This document shows positions 1 to 7,373 of a DNA stretch of 9,951 nucleotides, piece by piece. Position 1 is the first letter of the stretch; each line of letters starts with the position of its first letter. The position numbers were made by a program, and so were the translations under genes. Source of the stretch: Sphingomonadaceae bacterium (lineage in GTDB: Bacteria; Pseudomonadota; Alphaproteobacteria; Sphingomonadales; Sphingomonadaceae); contig JACMKH010000213.1 of the NCBI GenBank assembly GCA_014380205.1, positions 1 to 9,951 of the forward strand, read 5' to 3'. Below the pieces are notes generated by a model. The model had not been told where the DNA came from and ran no database searches. It worked only from the letters and a program-made list of their open reading frames with translations.

Positions 1-2
1 GC

Positions 3-53
3 GAGGCCGAGGAGCGCGAGCGCGAGGAGCCGGAGAGCGGCGCCCGGCGCTGA
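3..53 (+). CDS. possible C-terminal tail of a truncated gene
   Basis: Frame 3 is open from the window edge to a TGA at 51-53 and would encode a short charged tail (EAEERERE, then EPESGARR). Every complete sense codon ends in G or C, which fits coding sequence in this genome. The stop lies immediately next to the miaB stop (54-56 on the other strand), so the two genes would be tail to tail. Against this, 51 bp of very GC-rich sequence gives little statistical power, and the opposite strand reads as a hydrophobic stretch without a start codon. No family can be assigned. Confidence 0.25.
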   Translation, partial: EAEEREREEPESGARR

Positions 54-1373
54 TCAGCGCAACGCCGCGCCTCCCAGCGAGTTGGGACCGGCGCTGACGA
101 GCTCGACGGGGATGATCTCGCCGATCGCCGCGTCGGTCGTCAGGTGTACCGATTGCAGCCAGGGCGACTTGCCGACCATCTGGCCCGGCAGCTTGCCCGC
201 CCGCTCGATCAGCACCTCTGTGTGCTTGCCCAGGCTCGTGCGATTGAACGCGAGCTGCTGCTCGTTGAGCAGCGTCTGGAGGCGCTGCAGACGCTCTGAG
301 GCGATTGCGTCGGGAATGAACGCGTCGGTCATTTCGGCGGCGGGCGTGCCCGGCCGCGCGCTGTATTTGAAGCTGAAGCACTGCGCATAGCCGACCCTGC
401 GGACCAGGCTCAGCGTCTCCTCGAAATCCGCCTCGCTCTCGCCGGGGAAGCCGACGATGAAATCGCCCGAAAGCGCAATGTCGGGGCGCGCGGCGCGGAC
501 GCGATCGAGGATGGCAAGATAGGAGTCGCGGCTATGGCTGCGGTTCATCGCCTTCAGCACCCGGTCGCTGCCCGACTGCACGGGGAGGTGGAGATAGGGC
601 ATCAGCTTTCCGATCTCGCCGTGCGCAGCGATCAGCTCCTCGGTCATGTCGGCGGGGTGGCTGGTCGTGTAGCGGATGCGCGCGAGGTCCGGGATGCGAT
701 CGAGCGCGCGGATCAGGCCGTCGAGCCCCTGCGACCGCCCCCTCTCGTCCTCCCCCGCCCAGGCGTTGACGTTCTGGCCCAAGAGCGTGATCTCGCGCGC
801 GCCCACGTCGACCAGCGCCCTCGCCTCATCGAGGACCGCGCGCCACGGCCGCGACACCTCGGCGCCGCGCGTGTACGGGACGACGCAATAGGTGCAGAAT
901 TTGTCGCAGCCTTCCTGGACGGTGAGGAAGGCGCACGGGCCCTGCTTCGCGCGGCGGGGGAGCGCGCCGAACTTGGAGGCGGCAGGCATGTCGGTGTCGA
1001 GCGCGGTCTCGCCGCGCGCGGCTTTCGCCACGAGATCGGGAAGCCGGTGATAGGCTTGCGGGCCGACGACGATATCGACCTCGCGCGCGCGGCGCGTGAT
1101 TTCGGCGCCCTCGGCCTGGGCGACGCAGCCCGCGACAGCGATCATCGGCCGCGTCCCATCGCCGCGACGCAGTCGGCCGATGTCCGAATAGACCTTCTCG
1201 GCCGCCTTCTCGCGAATGTGGCAGGTGTTGAGCACGACGAGGTCGGCGTCGTCCGCGCCCGCCGCCGTCATCCCCTGCGCGCCGAGCAGCTCGGTCATGC
1301 GCTCGCCGTCATAGACGTTCATCTGGCAGCCGAAGCTCTTGACGTGGAAGCTCTTGGGTATCGGGCGGGTCAT
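54..1373 (-). CDS. miaB: MiaB, tRNA-2-methylthio-N6-dimethylallyladenosine synthase
   Basis: Cytoplasmic radical-SAM methylthiotransferase that adds the 2-methylthio group to i6A37 of tRNAs reading UNN codons, using SAM and two 4Fe-4S clusters. The 439-residue product has the full family architecture. The N-terminal UPF0004 domain carries the auxiliary-cluster cysteines C15 (SFGCQMN), C51 ([10 protein letters not shown]) and C83 (AGCVAQ). The radical-SAM core has C156, C160 and C163 (GCDKFCTYC), followed by HLPVQSGSD (262-270) and FIVGFPGE (305-312). A C-terminal TRAM domain covers roughly 377-438. I chose the ATG at 1373 because [19 protein letters not shown] is the typical alphaproteobacterial start. 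The frame stays open upstream to 1457, but that extension runs into a hairpin region and adds non-conserved residues. Only a weak Shine-Dalgarno (AGGCGG-like) precedes it. The SAM, cluster and TRAM elements are all intact. Confidence 0.97.
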   Translation of the reverse strand: MTRPIPKSFHVKSFGCQMNVYDGERMTELLGAQGMTAAGADDADLVVLNTCHIREKAAEKVYSDIGRLRRGDGTRPMIAVAGCVAQAEGAEITRRAREVDIVVGPQAYHRLPDLVAKAARGETALDTDMPAASKFGALPRRAKQGPCAFLTVQEGCDKFCTYCVVPYTRGAEVSRPWRAVLDEARALVDVGAREITLLGQNVNAWAGEDERGRSQGLDGLIRALDRIPDLARIRYTTSHPADMTEELIAAHGEIGKLMPYLHLPVQSGSDRVLKAMNRSHSRDSYLAILDRVRAARPDIALSGDFIVGFPGESEADFEETLSLVRRVGYAQCFSFKYSARPGTPAAEMTDAFIPDAIASERLQRLQTLLNEQQLAFNRTSLGKHTEVLIERAGKLPGQMVGKSPWLQSVHLTTDAAIGEIIPVELVSAGPNSLGGAALR

Positions 1374-1438
1374 CGCGCCGCCTATAGGGCGAGCCGCGCG
1401 GAGTGAGAAGCGGGCCTGGCGCATCATCGCTTCGTCTG

Positions 1439-1522
1439 GCTGAACTTGCTTCAGCATCCATTGGTGTTACGGCTCGACGACGCCCACGCCTGGAACCAAT
1501 GGATCCTGACGTTCGTCAGGAT
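1439..1522. repeat. cluster of three hairpins in the miaB/SDR intergenic region
   Basis: Three inverted repeats follow one another. A 6-bp stem with a 5-nt loop pairs 1439-1444 with 1450-1455. A perfect 10-bp pair, ATCCATTGGT (1456-1465) and ACCAATGGAT (1495-1504), encloses 29 nt. A perfect 8-bp stem, ATCCTGAC (1503-1510) and GTCAGGAT (1515-1522), has a GTTC loop. The order and motif resemble short dispersed intergenic repeats common in sphingomonad genomes, which is recollection rather than a search. It lies between divergent genes, so a terminator role is unlikely. The rest of 1374-1586 shows no gene, and I could not identify promoters for miaB or the SDR. Confidence 0.6.
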
Positions 1523-1586
1523 GACCGCTTTCCTACGGACAAGCACACGCGGAATCGAAAACGATCAAGTCGGGGGAAACCAACAG

Positions 1587-2372
1587 ATGAAGCTCGATCA
1601 GTCCATCCCGGCCGTCGTTACCGGCGGCGCATCCGGCCTCGGGCTCGCCACCGCCAAAGCGCTCGCCGCGAAAGGGGTCAAGGTCGCCATCTTCGATCTC
1701 CAGCGCGACAAGGGCGAGGCCGCGGCGAGCGAAATCGGGGGCGTGTTCTGCGAGGTCAACGTCACCGATGACGCTTCGGTCGACGCGGGGTTCGAGAAGG
1801 CGCGCGCGGCGCACGGACAGGAGCGCGTGCTGGTCAATTGCGCGGGCGTGGGCAACGCCATCAAGACCGCAAGCCGCTCGAAGGAGGACGGGTCGATCAA
1901 GCATTTCCCGCTCGACGCGTTCAACTTCATCATCCAGATCAACCTTGTCGGCACCTTCCGCTGCATCGCCAAATCGGCGGCGGGCATGCTCAGCCTCGAG
2001 CCGATCGACGCGCACGGCCAGCGCGGCGCGATCGTCAACACCGCCTCGGTCGCCGCCGAGGACGGGCAGATGGGCCAGGCCGCTTATTCGGCCTCGAAGG
2101 GCGGCGTCGTCGGCATGACGCTGCCGATCGCGCGCGACCTGATGGGCGAGGGGATTCGGGTGAACACGATCCTCCCCGGCATCTTCGAGACGCCGCTGCT
2201 CGCGGGGCTGGCCGACAAGGTCCGCGACGCGCTCGCGGCCTCGGTGCCGTTTCCCAAGAAGCTGGGGCAGCCGGAGGAATATGCGCACCTCGCGCTGACG
2301 ATGATCGAGAACGATTATTTCAACGGCGAGGATGTGCGGTTGGATGGCGCGATACGGATGGCGCCGCGATAG
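1587..2372 (+). CDS. SDR-family 3-hydroxyacyl-CoA dehydrogenase-like oxidoreductase
   Basis: Classical short-chain dehydrogenase of 261 residues, predicted cytoplasmic and NAD-dependent. The Rossmann glycine motif TGGASGLG is at 12-19. D37 at the end of beta-2 favours NAD over NADP. NCAG is at 84-87, and the catalytic tetrad is N119, S154, Y167 and K171 (YSASK). The segment between NCAG and N119 (about 90-118) is longer than in the smallest SDRs, and the overall sequence resembles the type-2 3-hydroxyacyl-CoA dehydrogenase (17beta-HSD10-like) group, usually linked to fatty-acid or branched-chain acyl-CoA oxidation. The ATG at 1587 follows a GGGGGA-like ribosome site (1572-1577). The frame is open upstream to 1446, but that part crosses the hairpin repeats. 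The gene is monocistronic and convergent with the CoA ligase downstream. The exact substrate cannot be told. Confidence 0.9.
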   Translation: MKLDQSIPAVVTGGASGLGLATAKALAAKGVKVAIFDLQRDKGEAAASEIGGVFCEVNVTDDASVDAGFEKARAAHGQERVLVNCAGVGNAIKTASRSKEDGSIKHFPLDAFNFIIQINLVGTFRCIAKSAAGMLSLEPIDAHGQRGAIVNTASVAAEDGQMGQAAYSASKGGVVGMTLPIARDLMGEGIRVNTILPGIFETPLLAGLADKVRDALAASVPFPKKLGQPEEYAHLALTMIENDYFNGEDVRLDGAIRMAPR

Positions 2373-2388
2373 GAATCTGATCCTCCCT

Positions 2389-2480
2389 CCGTCATTCCTG
2401 CGAAAGCGGGAATCCAGCTTCTTCTTCTTTCTGCGAAGCCCCGTTAGAAAGCTGGATTCCCGCTTCCGCGGGAATGACGG
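2389..2480. repeat. long inverted repeat, dispersed 'GTCATTCCCGCG' type
   Basis: Two 32-nt arms, 2389-2420 and 2449-2480, are reverse complements with two mismatches and are separated by 28 nt. Each arm is itself a hairpin: ATTCCTGC-GAAA-GCGGGAAT (2394-2413) and ATTCCCGC-TTCC-GCGGGAAT (2456-2475). The element fills the gap between two convergent stop codons (2372 and 2510), a typical place for such repeats. It could act as a bidirectional terminator by strong stem formation, though there is no T-tract. Translating across it gives the familiar spurious peptides SFLRKRESS and KLDSRFRGNDG, a signature of this widespread proteobacterial repeat. Confidence 0.88.
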
Positions 2481-2509
2481 GAGTTGGGAATCGAAGTTCG
2501 GTCATCAGA

Positions 2510-4039
2510 TCACCGCACCGCCTTCCAATATTCGTCCCGCAGTAGCCGCTTGAGCAGCTTGCCCGTAGGCTCCCTCGGCAGCTCCTCGCGAAAATCGATC
2601 CGGCGCGGGATTTTGACGCCCGAGAGGTGCTCGCGGAGCCAGGCTTCGAGCTCGACCGCGAATTCCGGCGTCGCGTCCTTCCAATTCACCGGCTGGACCA
2701 CCGCCACCACCTTCTCCCCCATCTCGGCGTCGGGCGCGCCGATTACCGCCGCGTCCATCACGCGCGGATGGGTGATCAGCAGGTTCTCGATCTCCTGCGG
2801 GTAGATGTTGACGCCGCCCGAGATGATCATGAAGCTCTTGCGGTCGGTGAGATAGAGGAAGCCCTCGGCGTCGAGCCGGCCGATATCGCCGAGCGTCGCC
2901 CAGCCGCACGCGTTGCGCGCCTCGGCGGTCTTGCCGGGGTCGTTGTGGTAACGGAACTCGTTGGGCCCCTCGAAATAGACCAGGCCCGTCTCGCCCACGG
3001 GCAGATCCTCCCCGTCATCGCCGCAGATGTGCACCGCGCAGCCGACCGGGCGGCCCACCGAACCCGGATGTGCGAGCCAGTCGGCCGAGCCGATGATCGT
3101 CGTCCCGCAACCCTCGCTCCCCGCGTAATATTCCATGATGATCGGCCCCCACCAATCGATCATCGCCTGCTTGACCGGCACCGGGCAGGGCGCGGCGGCG
3201 TGGATCGCGAAGCGCAGCGACGAGAGATCGTATCGCGCGCGCGCCGCTGCGGGTAGCTTGAGCATGCGCACGAAATGAGTCGGGACGAATTGGGCGTGGG
3301 TGATGCGGTAGCGTTCGATCGCGGCGAGCGCGGCTTCGGGATCGAACTTCTCCATCGCCACGATCGTCCCGCCGATACGCAGCATCGACAGCGAATAATG
3401 GAGCGGCGCGGCGTGATAGAGCGGCGCGGGGACGAGGTAGACGCTGTCCGCCGAGAAGCCGAACGCGGCCTTCATCGTCACGACGAGCTGGTTGGTCGTG
3501 AGGATCGAGCGATCATCGGGGAGCGGCAGGCGGATGCCTTTGGGCCGCCCAGTGGTGCCCGACGAATAGAGCATCGGCGACCCCGCGAGCTCGTCGGCGA
3601 TCGGCGCATCAGGCTGGGCCGCGACCATCGCGTCCCAGCTCGCGAAGCCCGGCGCGGGATCGCCGGTCATCCCGAGCGCAATCCCCTCCAGCCGCGCTGC
3701 GAGATCAGCGGGATCGGCCGCGATGCGCCGCGAGGCGATCAGCAGCGCCGCGCCGCTGTCACGCACGATGTATTCGACCTCCTCGGCGGTGAGCCGCGAG
3801 GGGACGGGGACGGCGTAGATGCCGGCGCGCAACGCCCCGATCATGATCTCGAGGAAGCGCGGCGAATTTTCGAGACACAGCGCGATCGCGCCGTCGTGGC
3901 CGATGCCGTGCGCGCGGAAATGGTGCGCGGCGCGGTTCGATGCGCGGTCGAGCTCGCCATAGCTCAGCGTCTCACCGCTACCCGCCATGATCACGGCAGG
4001 CTTGTCCGGCTGGGTCCTTGCGTGGACGCTCGGATGCAT
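2510..4039 (-). CDS. AMP-forming acyl/aryl-CoA synthetase
   Basis: Adenylate-forming ligase of 509 residues (ANL superfamily) that converts a carboxylic acid, ATP and CoA into an acyl-CoA through an acyl-AMP. The core motifs are all present. The P-loop-like YSSGTTGRPKGI is at 158-169 and YYAGSEG at 304-310. D385 in TLGDIG should contact the ribose, and D399-R400 precedes the hinge. The GGVNIYPQEIE segment starts at 408, and the catalytic lysine of the C-terminal lid is K494 (REPTGK). The ATG at 4039 is supported by a strong GAGGAGGG ribosome site at 4046-4053. It is divergent from the + strand cluster with about 40 bp between starts, which suggests it supplies the CoA ester (for example anthranilate, salicylate or benzoate) to the flavoprotein encoded there. 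That link is contextual; a fatty-acid substrate is equally possible from sequence alone. Confidence 0.93.
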   Translation of the reverse strand: MHPSVHARTQPDKPAVIMAGSGETLSYGELDRASNRAAHHFRAHGIGHDGAIALCLENSPRFLEIMIGALRAGIYAVPVPSRLTAEEVEYIVRDSGAALLIASRRIAADPADLAARLEGIALGMTGDPAPGFASWDAMVAAQPDAPIADELAGSPMLYSSGTTGRPKGIRLPLPDDRSILTTNQLVVTMKAAFGFSADSVYLVPAPLYHAAPLHYSLSMLRIGGTIVAMEKFDPEAALAAIERYRITHAQFVPTHFVRMLKLPAAARARYDLSSLRFAIHAAAPCPVPVKQAMIDWWGPIIMEYYAGSEGCGTTIIGSADWLAHPGSVGRPVGCAVHICGDDGEDLPVGETGLVYFEGPNEFRYHNDPGKTAEARNACGWATLGDIGRLDAEGFLYLTDRKSFMIISGGVNIYPQEIENLLITHPRVMDAAVIGAPDAEMGEKVVAVVQPVNWKDATPEFAVELEAWLREHLSGVKIPRRIDFREELPREPTGKLLKRLLRDEYWKAVR

Positions 4040-4045
4040 CGATTA

Positions 4046-4053
4046 CCCTCCTC
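4046..4053 (-). promoter_or_regulatory. strong Shine-Dalgarno site of the CoA synthetase gene
   Basis: Read on the minus strand, GAGGAGGG lies seven bases before the ATG at 4039-4037 and fixes the start. It sits inside the 40-bp gap to the divergent glycosyltransferase-like gene. That gap is too short to hold two full separate promoters, so at least one promoter must overlap a coding region. Confidence 0.75.
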
Positions 4054-4079
4054 TCATCCTCGGCGAGCATTGCACGCGA

Positions 4080-5036
4080 ATGTCGCTCACGACCAGAACG
4101 ATAGAGGGCGCGGTGCTCGGCCCGCCACGCCGTTCCGACGCGCCAGGCGGATTCGGCTTCTCGATCTTCGACAGCCGGGGCGCGCGCGTCGCCGACACAT
4201 CGCCGGTCCGGCACGGCGAACCACGGTTCGGCCCCGGTGAATTTCCCGAAGGCCCCGCGCAGCATGTCGAGAAAGCCTATTTCGCCGGCCCGATGTTCGG
4301 CCATTTCGGGCATTTCCTGCTCGAAAGCACCGCAAGGCTCCATCGCTTCGCCGAATTCGCCGACCACACGATGCTGTGGACCGGCAAGCGCCGGATCGAA
4401 GCCTGGCAAAAGGCGGTGCTTGAGCTGCTGGTTCCCGGCGCCGAGCATCTCGTCGTCAAGCGCAAGATCGAATGCGGCCGGCTCGTGATAGCGGATCGCG
4501 GCTTCGAGGTGGGCGCCGATCTCGCCGCCGAGCAGGCGCGCTTTCTCGGCAAATATGTCCCCCGCGAACCGGGCGGCGGGGATCGGCTCTGGCTATCCCG
4601 TGCGAATCTCTCCGATGTCGGAGGGGTCGAGGACGAGCCCTGGCTGGAAGCGGCGCTCGCGGACCAGGGCTGGCGCGTCATCAGCCCCGAACGGCTGCCG
4701 CTCCGCGAACAACTCGAAGCGGTCGGCGGCGCGTCGGTCGTCGCGGGGGTGATCGGCTCGGCGTTTCACAGCGTGCTGCTGCTTCGCGAGTGCCGGGCCT
4801 CGTTGCGCATGCTCGCGCGCGGCAGAGGCTATGGCGCGACCTATGACATCATCGCCGAACGGCTTGGCCTTGACCAGCGCATCTTCACCGTGCCGATGGA
4901 ACACACCTCCGGCGAAGGCTATCGCAGGCGCTATCGAATCGGCGACGAGGCGGCGAGGATGCAGGCGATAGCGGAGATCACGCGGCCGCGAGGCGCTGAT
5001 CCTCCGCCGATTGCCCCGCGCGGCGCGAGCCGATAG
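4080..5036 (+). CDS. GT61-family (DUF563) glycosyltransferase-like protein
   Basis: Predicted 318-residue protein that I place in the glycosyltransferase 61/DUF563 group, whose members transfer sugars such as xylose or act in surface-polysaccharide synthesis. Supporting motifs, in order, are FGHFGHFLLESTARL (about 73-87), the DRLWLSRANL strand (168-177; 'iyisR' in the family), the EDEPWLEAAL segment at about 184-193 (where relatives have an 'NE' helix), and GVIGSAFHSVLL (223-234), corresponding to the family's GsxxHN/S-vlF loop. There is no signal peptide or membrane segment. I start it at the ATG at 4080; the frame is open back to 3987, but that would overlap the divergent ligase gene. A GGCGAG sequence lies 13-19 nt upstream of the start. 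The stop is only 30 bp before the flavoprotein gene, so the two are probably co-transcribed, an odd partner for a catabolic operon. The acceptor and donor sugar are unknown. Confidence 0.75.
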   Translation: MSLTTRTIEGAVLGPPRRSDAPGGFGFSIFDSRGARVADTSPVRHGEPRFGPGEFPEGPAQHVEKAYFAGPMFGHFGHFLLESTARLHRFAEFADHTMLWTGKRRIEAWQKAVLELLVPGAEHLVVKRKIECGRLVIADRGFEVGADLAAEQARFLGKYVPREPGGGDRLWLSRANLSDVGGVEDEPWLEAALADQGWRVISPERLPLREQLEAVGGASVVAGVIGSAFHSVLLLRECRASLRMLARGRGYGATYDIIAERLGLDQRIFTVPMEHTSGEGYRRRYRIGDEAARMQAIAEITRPRGADPPPIAPRGASR

Positions 5037-5066
5037 GCAGGGCGGCGGGAGGCTGCGGAGCGTCGG

Positions 5067-7373
5067 ATGCGGATCGCGATTTTGGGCGGCGGGCCGGCGG
5101 GGCTCTATTTCGCGATCTCGATGAAGCTGGCCGATCCCGCGCATGAGGTCGACCTTTTCGAGCGCAACCGGGCCGACGACACCTTTGGCTGGGGCGTGGT
5201 CTTCTCGGACCAGACCGTCGAGAACCTCATGGCCAACGATCCCGTCTCGGGCGCTGTGATCGCGGACGAGTTCGCGCATTGGGACGATATCGAGGTCCAT
5301 ATCCACGGCGAGACGATCCGCTCCTCGGGGCACGGCTTCATCGGCATCGGACGCAAGCGGCTGCTCGCGATCCTGCAAGGACGCGCGCGCGAGCTCGGCG
5401 CGAATCTCCATTTCAAGCATGAGTTCGGCGCCGATCTCGACGCCTGGGCGGGCTACGACCTCGTCATCGCCGCCGATGGCGCGAACAGCCGCATCCGCGA
5501 CGCACACGCCGCGCATTTCGGAGTCGACATCCAGGTCCGCGCGAACAAATTCTTCTGGTTCGGCACGCCCAAGGCGTTCGAGGCCTTCACCTTCGCGTTC
5601 GAACAGACCGAGGCGGGCTGGGTCTGGGCGCACGCCTATCGCTTCGCCGACGACTGCTCGACCTTCATCGTCGAATGCTCCGAGCCCGTGTGGCGCGGGC
5701 TCGGGCTCGACCGGATGGAGCAGGACGCGGCGATCACGCTGTGCGAACGCATCTTCGCCAAATATCTCAACGACGCGCCGCTGCTCTCCAACGCGCGCCA
5801 CCTTCCCGGCCCGCAGGCGTGGCTCAACTTCCCCCGCATCGTCTGCGACACCTGGTCGCACGGCAATCTGATCCTGCTCGGCGACGCCGCGCATACCGCG
5901 CATTTCTCGATCGGATCGGGGACCAAGCTCGCGCTCGAGGACGCGATCAAGCTCGCCGAGGTGCTCACGCGTCCCGGGCTCGACCGCGCCGAGGCGCTCG
6001 CCGAATATCAGGCCGAGCGCAATCTGGAGGTGCTCAAGCTCCAGAATTCGGCGCGCAACTCGACCGAATGGTTCGAGACGCTCGACCGCTACCTCCATTT
6101 CGAGCCGATCCAGTTCGCCTATTCGCTGCTCACGCGCTCGCAGCGCGTCAGCCACGAGAATCTGCGCCTGCGCGACAGGCCCTGGCTCGAGGGCGTCGAG
6201 CGCTGGTTTCAATCGACCGCGCGCGGCGTCCCCGCCAACGACCCCGCGCCGCCGATGTTCGCGCCATTCAAACTCCGCGAAATGACGCTGGACAACCGCG
6301 TGGTGGTCTCCCCGATGGCAACCTATTCGGCGGCCGACGGGACGCCCAACGACTTCCACCTCGTCCATCTTGGATCGCGCGCCGAGGGCGGCGCGGGGCT
6401 GGTCTATACGGAGATGACCTGCGTCTCGCCCGAGGGGCGCATCTCGCCGGGCTGCACGGGGATGTGGAGCGACGAGCAGGCGGCGGCGTGGAAGCGCATC
6501 GTCGATTTCGTCCACGCCAACAGCCGCGCCAAAATCTGCCTCCAGCTCGGCCATTCGGGGGGCAAGGGCTCGACCGGGCTCGGCTGGGAGGGGATGGACG
6601 CCCCGCTCGCAAGCGGCAACTGGCCGCTGATCGCCGCCTCGGACGTGCCCTGGACCGGGGCCAACCAGCGTCCCCGCCCGATGACGCGCGCGGACATGGA
6701 TGAGGTGCGCGATCAGTTCGTCAAGGCTACGCGGCGCGCGGTCGACGCGGGTTTCGACATGGTCGAGCTCCACGCGGCGCACGGCTATCTGCTGTCGAGC
6801 TTCATCACGCCACTCCAGAACCGGCGCGCCGACGAGTATGGCGGAAGCCTCGAGAACCGCCTCCGCTACCCACTCGAGGTGTTCGCGGCGATGCGCGAGG
6901 CATGGCCCAACGACCGGCCGATGGCGGTGCGCATCTCGGCCAATGACTGGGCGGGCGATGAGGGTGTCACGCCCGCGGAGGCGGTCGAGATCGCGCACGC
7001 CTTCGCCGAGGCGGGCGCGGACCTGATCGACGTCTCCGCCGGGCAGACCTGGGCCGAGGCGAAACCCGTCTACGGCCGCATGTTCCAGACCCCGTTCGCC
7101 GATCGCATCCGCAACGAGGCGCGGCTCGCGACGATGGCGGTGGGCAACATCACCGATCACGATCAGGCCAATTCGATCCTCGCAGCGGGCCGCGCCGATC
7201 TCGTCGCGCTCGCGCGCCCGCATCTGATCGACCCGATGTGGACCTTGCGCGCGGCGGCCGAGCAGGGTTTCGCCGGCGTCCACGTCCCCCCGCAATATCT
7301 CAACGGAATGGAGCAGATGATGCGATTGAAGCAACGCGAACGCGAGCTCGCGGCGGTCGAGGCGAGGGCGTGA
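5067..7373 (+). CDS. bifunctional aryl-CoA monooxygenase/reductase (salicylyl-CoA 5-hydroxylase + OYE-like domain)
   Basis: Fusion of two flavoenzymes, 768 residues. The N-terminal half (about 1-385) is a class A FAD monooxygenase: GxGxxG in LGGGPAG (6-12), E32 for the FAD ribose, DGANSRIR (137-144) and the GDAAH motif (272-276). The C-terminal half (about 397-740) is an Old Yellow Enzyme-type FMN reductase: the [11 protein letters not shown] strand, HAAHGYL (569-575, with H569, H572 and Y574 as the likely substrate-binding residues), then YGGSLENR and a [11 protein letters not shown] phosphate-binding end. This order matches 2-aminobenzoyl-CoA monooxygenase/reductase of Azoarcus evansii, where the first domain hydroxylates the CoA-bound ring at C5 and the second dearomatises it with NAD(P)H. 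Proteins of this shape are often annotated salicylyl-CoA 5-hydroxylase/oxidoreductase. GGGAGG at 5047-5052 or CGGAG at 5056-5060 can serve as ribosome site. The following beta-oxidation-type genes favour the hydroxylate-and-reduce route over gentisate formation; the substrate remains inferred. Confidence 0.92.
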   Translation: MRIAILGGGPAGLYFAISMKLADPAHEVDLFERNRADDTFGWGVVFSDQTVENLMANDPVSGAVIADEFAHWDDIEVHIHGETIRSSGHGFIGIGRKRLLAILQGRARELGANLHFKHEFGADLDAWAGYDLVIAADGANSRIRDAHAAHFGVDIQVRANKFFWFGTPKAFEAFTFAFEQTEAGWVWAHAYRFADDCSTFIVECSEPVWRGLGLDRMEQDAAITLCERIFAKYLNDAPLLSNARHLPGPQAWLNFPRIVCDTWSHGNLILLGDAAHTAHFSIGSGTKLALEDAIKLAEVLTRPGLDRAEALAEYQAERNLEVLKLQNSARNSTEWFETLDRYLHFEPIQFAYSLLTRSQRVSHENLRLRDRPWLEGVERWFQSTARGVPANDPAPPMFAPFKLREMTLDNRVVVSPMATYSAADGTPNDFHLVHLGSRAEGGAGLVYTEMTCVSPEGRISPGCTGMWSDEQAAAWKRIVDFVHANSRAKICLQLGHSGGKGSTGLGWEGMDAPLASGNWPLIAASDVPWTGANQRPRPMTRADMDEVRDQFVKATRRAVDAGFDMVELHAAHGYLLSSFITPLQNRRADEYGGSLENRLRYPLEVFAAMREAWPNDRPMAVRISANDWAGDEGVTPAEAVEIAHAFAEAGADLIDVSAGQTWAEAKPVYGRMFQTPFADRIRNEARLATMAVGNITDHDQANSILAAGRADLVALARPHLIDPMWTLRAAAEQGFAGVHVPPQYLNGMEQMMRLKQRERELAAVEARA

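Noticed and set aside
1374..1457. An N-terminal extension of MiaB by 28 residues.
   Set aside because: The added residues are not MiaB-like and come from a region of hairpins. The internal ATG at 1373 gives the standard family N-terminus.
2332..2553. A small + strand open frame crossing the inverted repeat.
   Set aside because: Its peptide (SFLRKRESS then KLDSRFRGNDG) is the well-known translation product of this repeat type, and it begins inside the SDR gene.
3987..4079. An upstream ATG for the GT61-like gene.
   Set aside because: It would overlap the 5' end of the divergent CoA synthetase, whose start is fixed by a strong ribosome site. The added residues bear no family features.
3275..4240. 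A 321-codon + strand open frame opposite the CoA synthetase.
   Set aside because: It is the antisense of a complete, motif-bearing ligase gene, and its translation is arginine-rich without any known motif.
4593..7334. A very long open frame (913 codons) on the minus strand, opposite the flavoprotein and part of the GT61-like gene.
   Set aside because: It is antisense to a well-conserved two-domain enzyme with all motifs intact. In GC-rich genomes with G/C-ending codons, one antisense frame commonly lacks stops. Its translation is arginine-rich low-complexity sequence with no recognisable domain.
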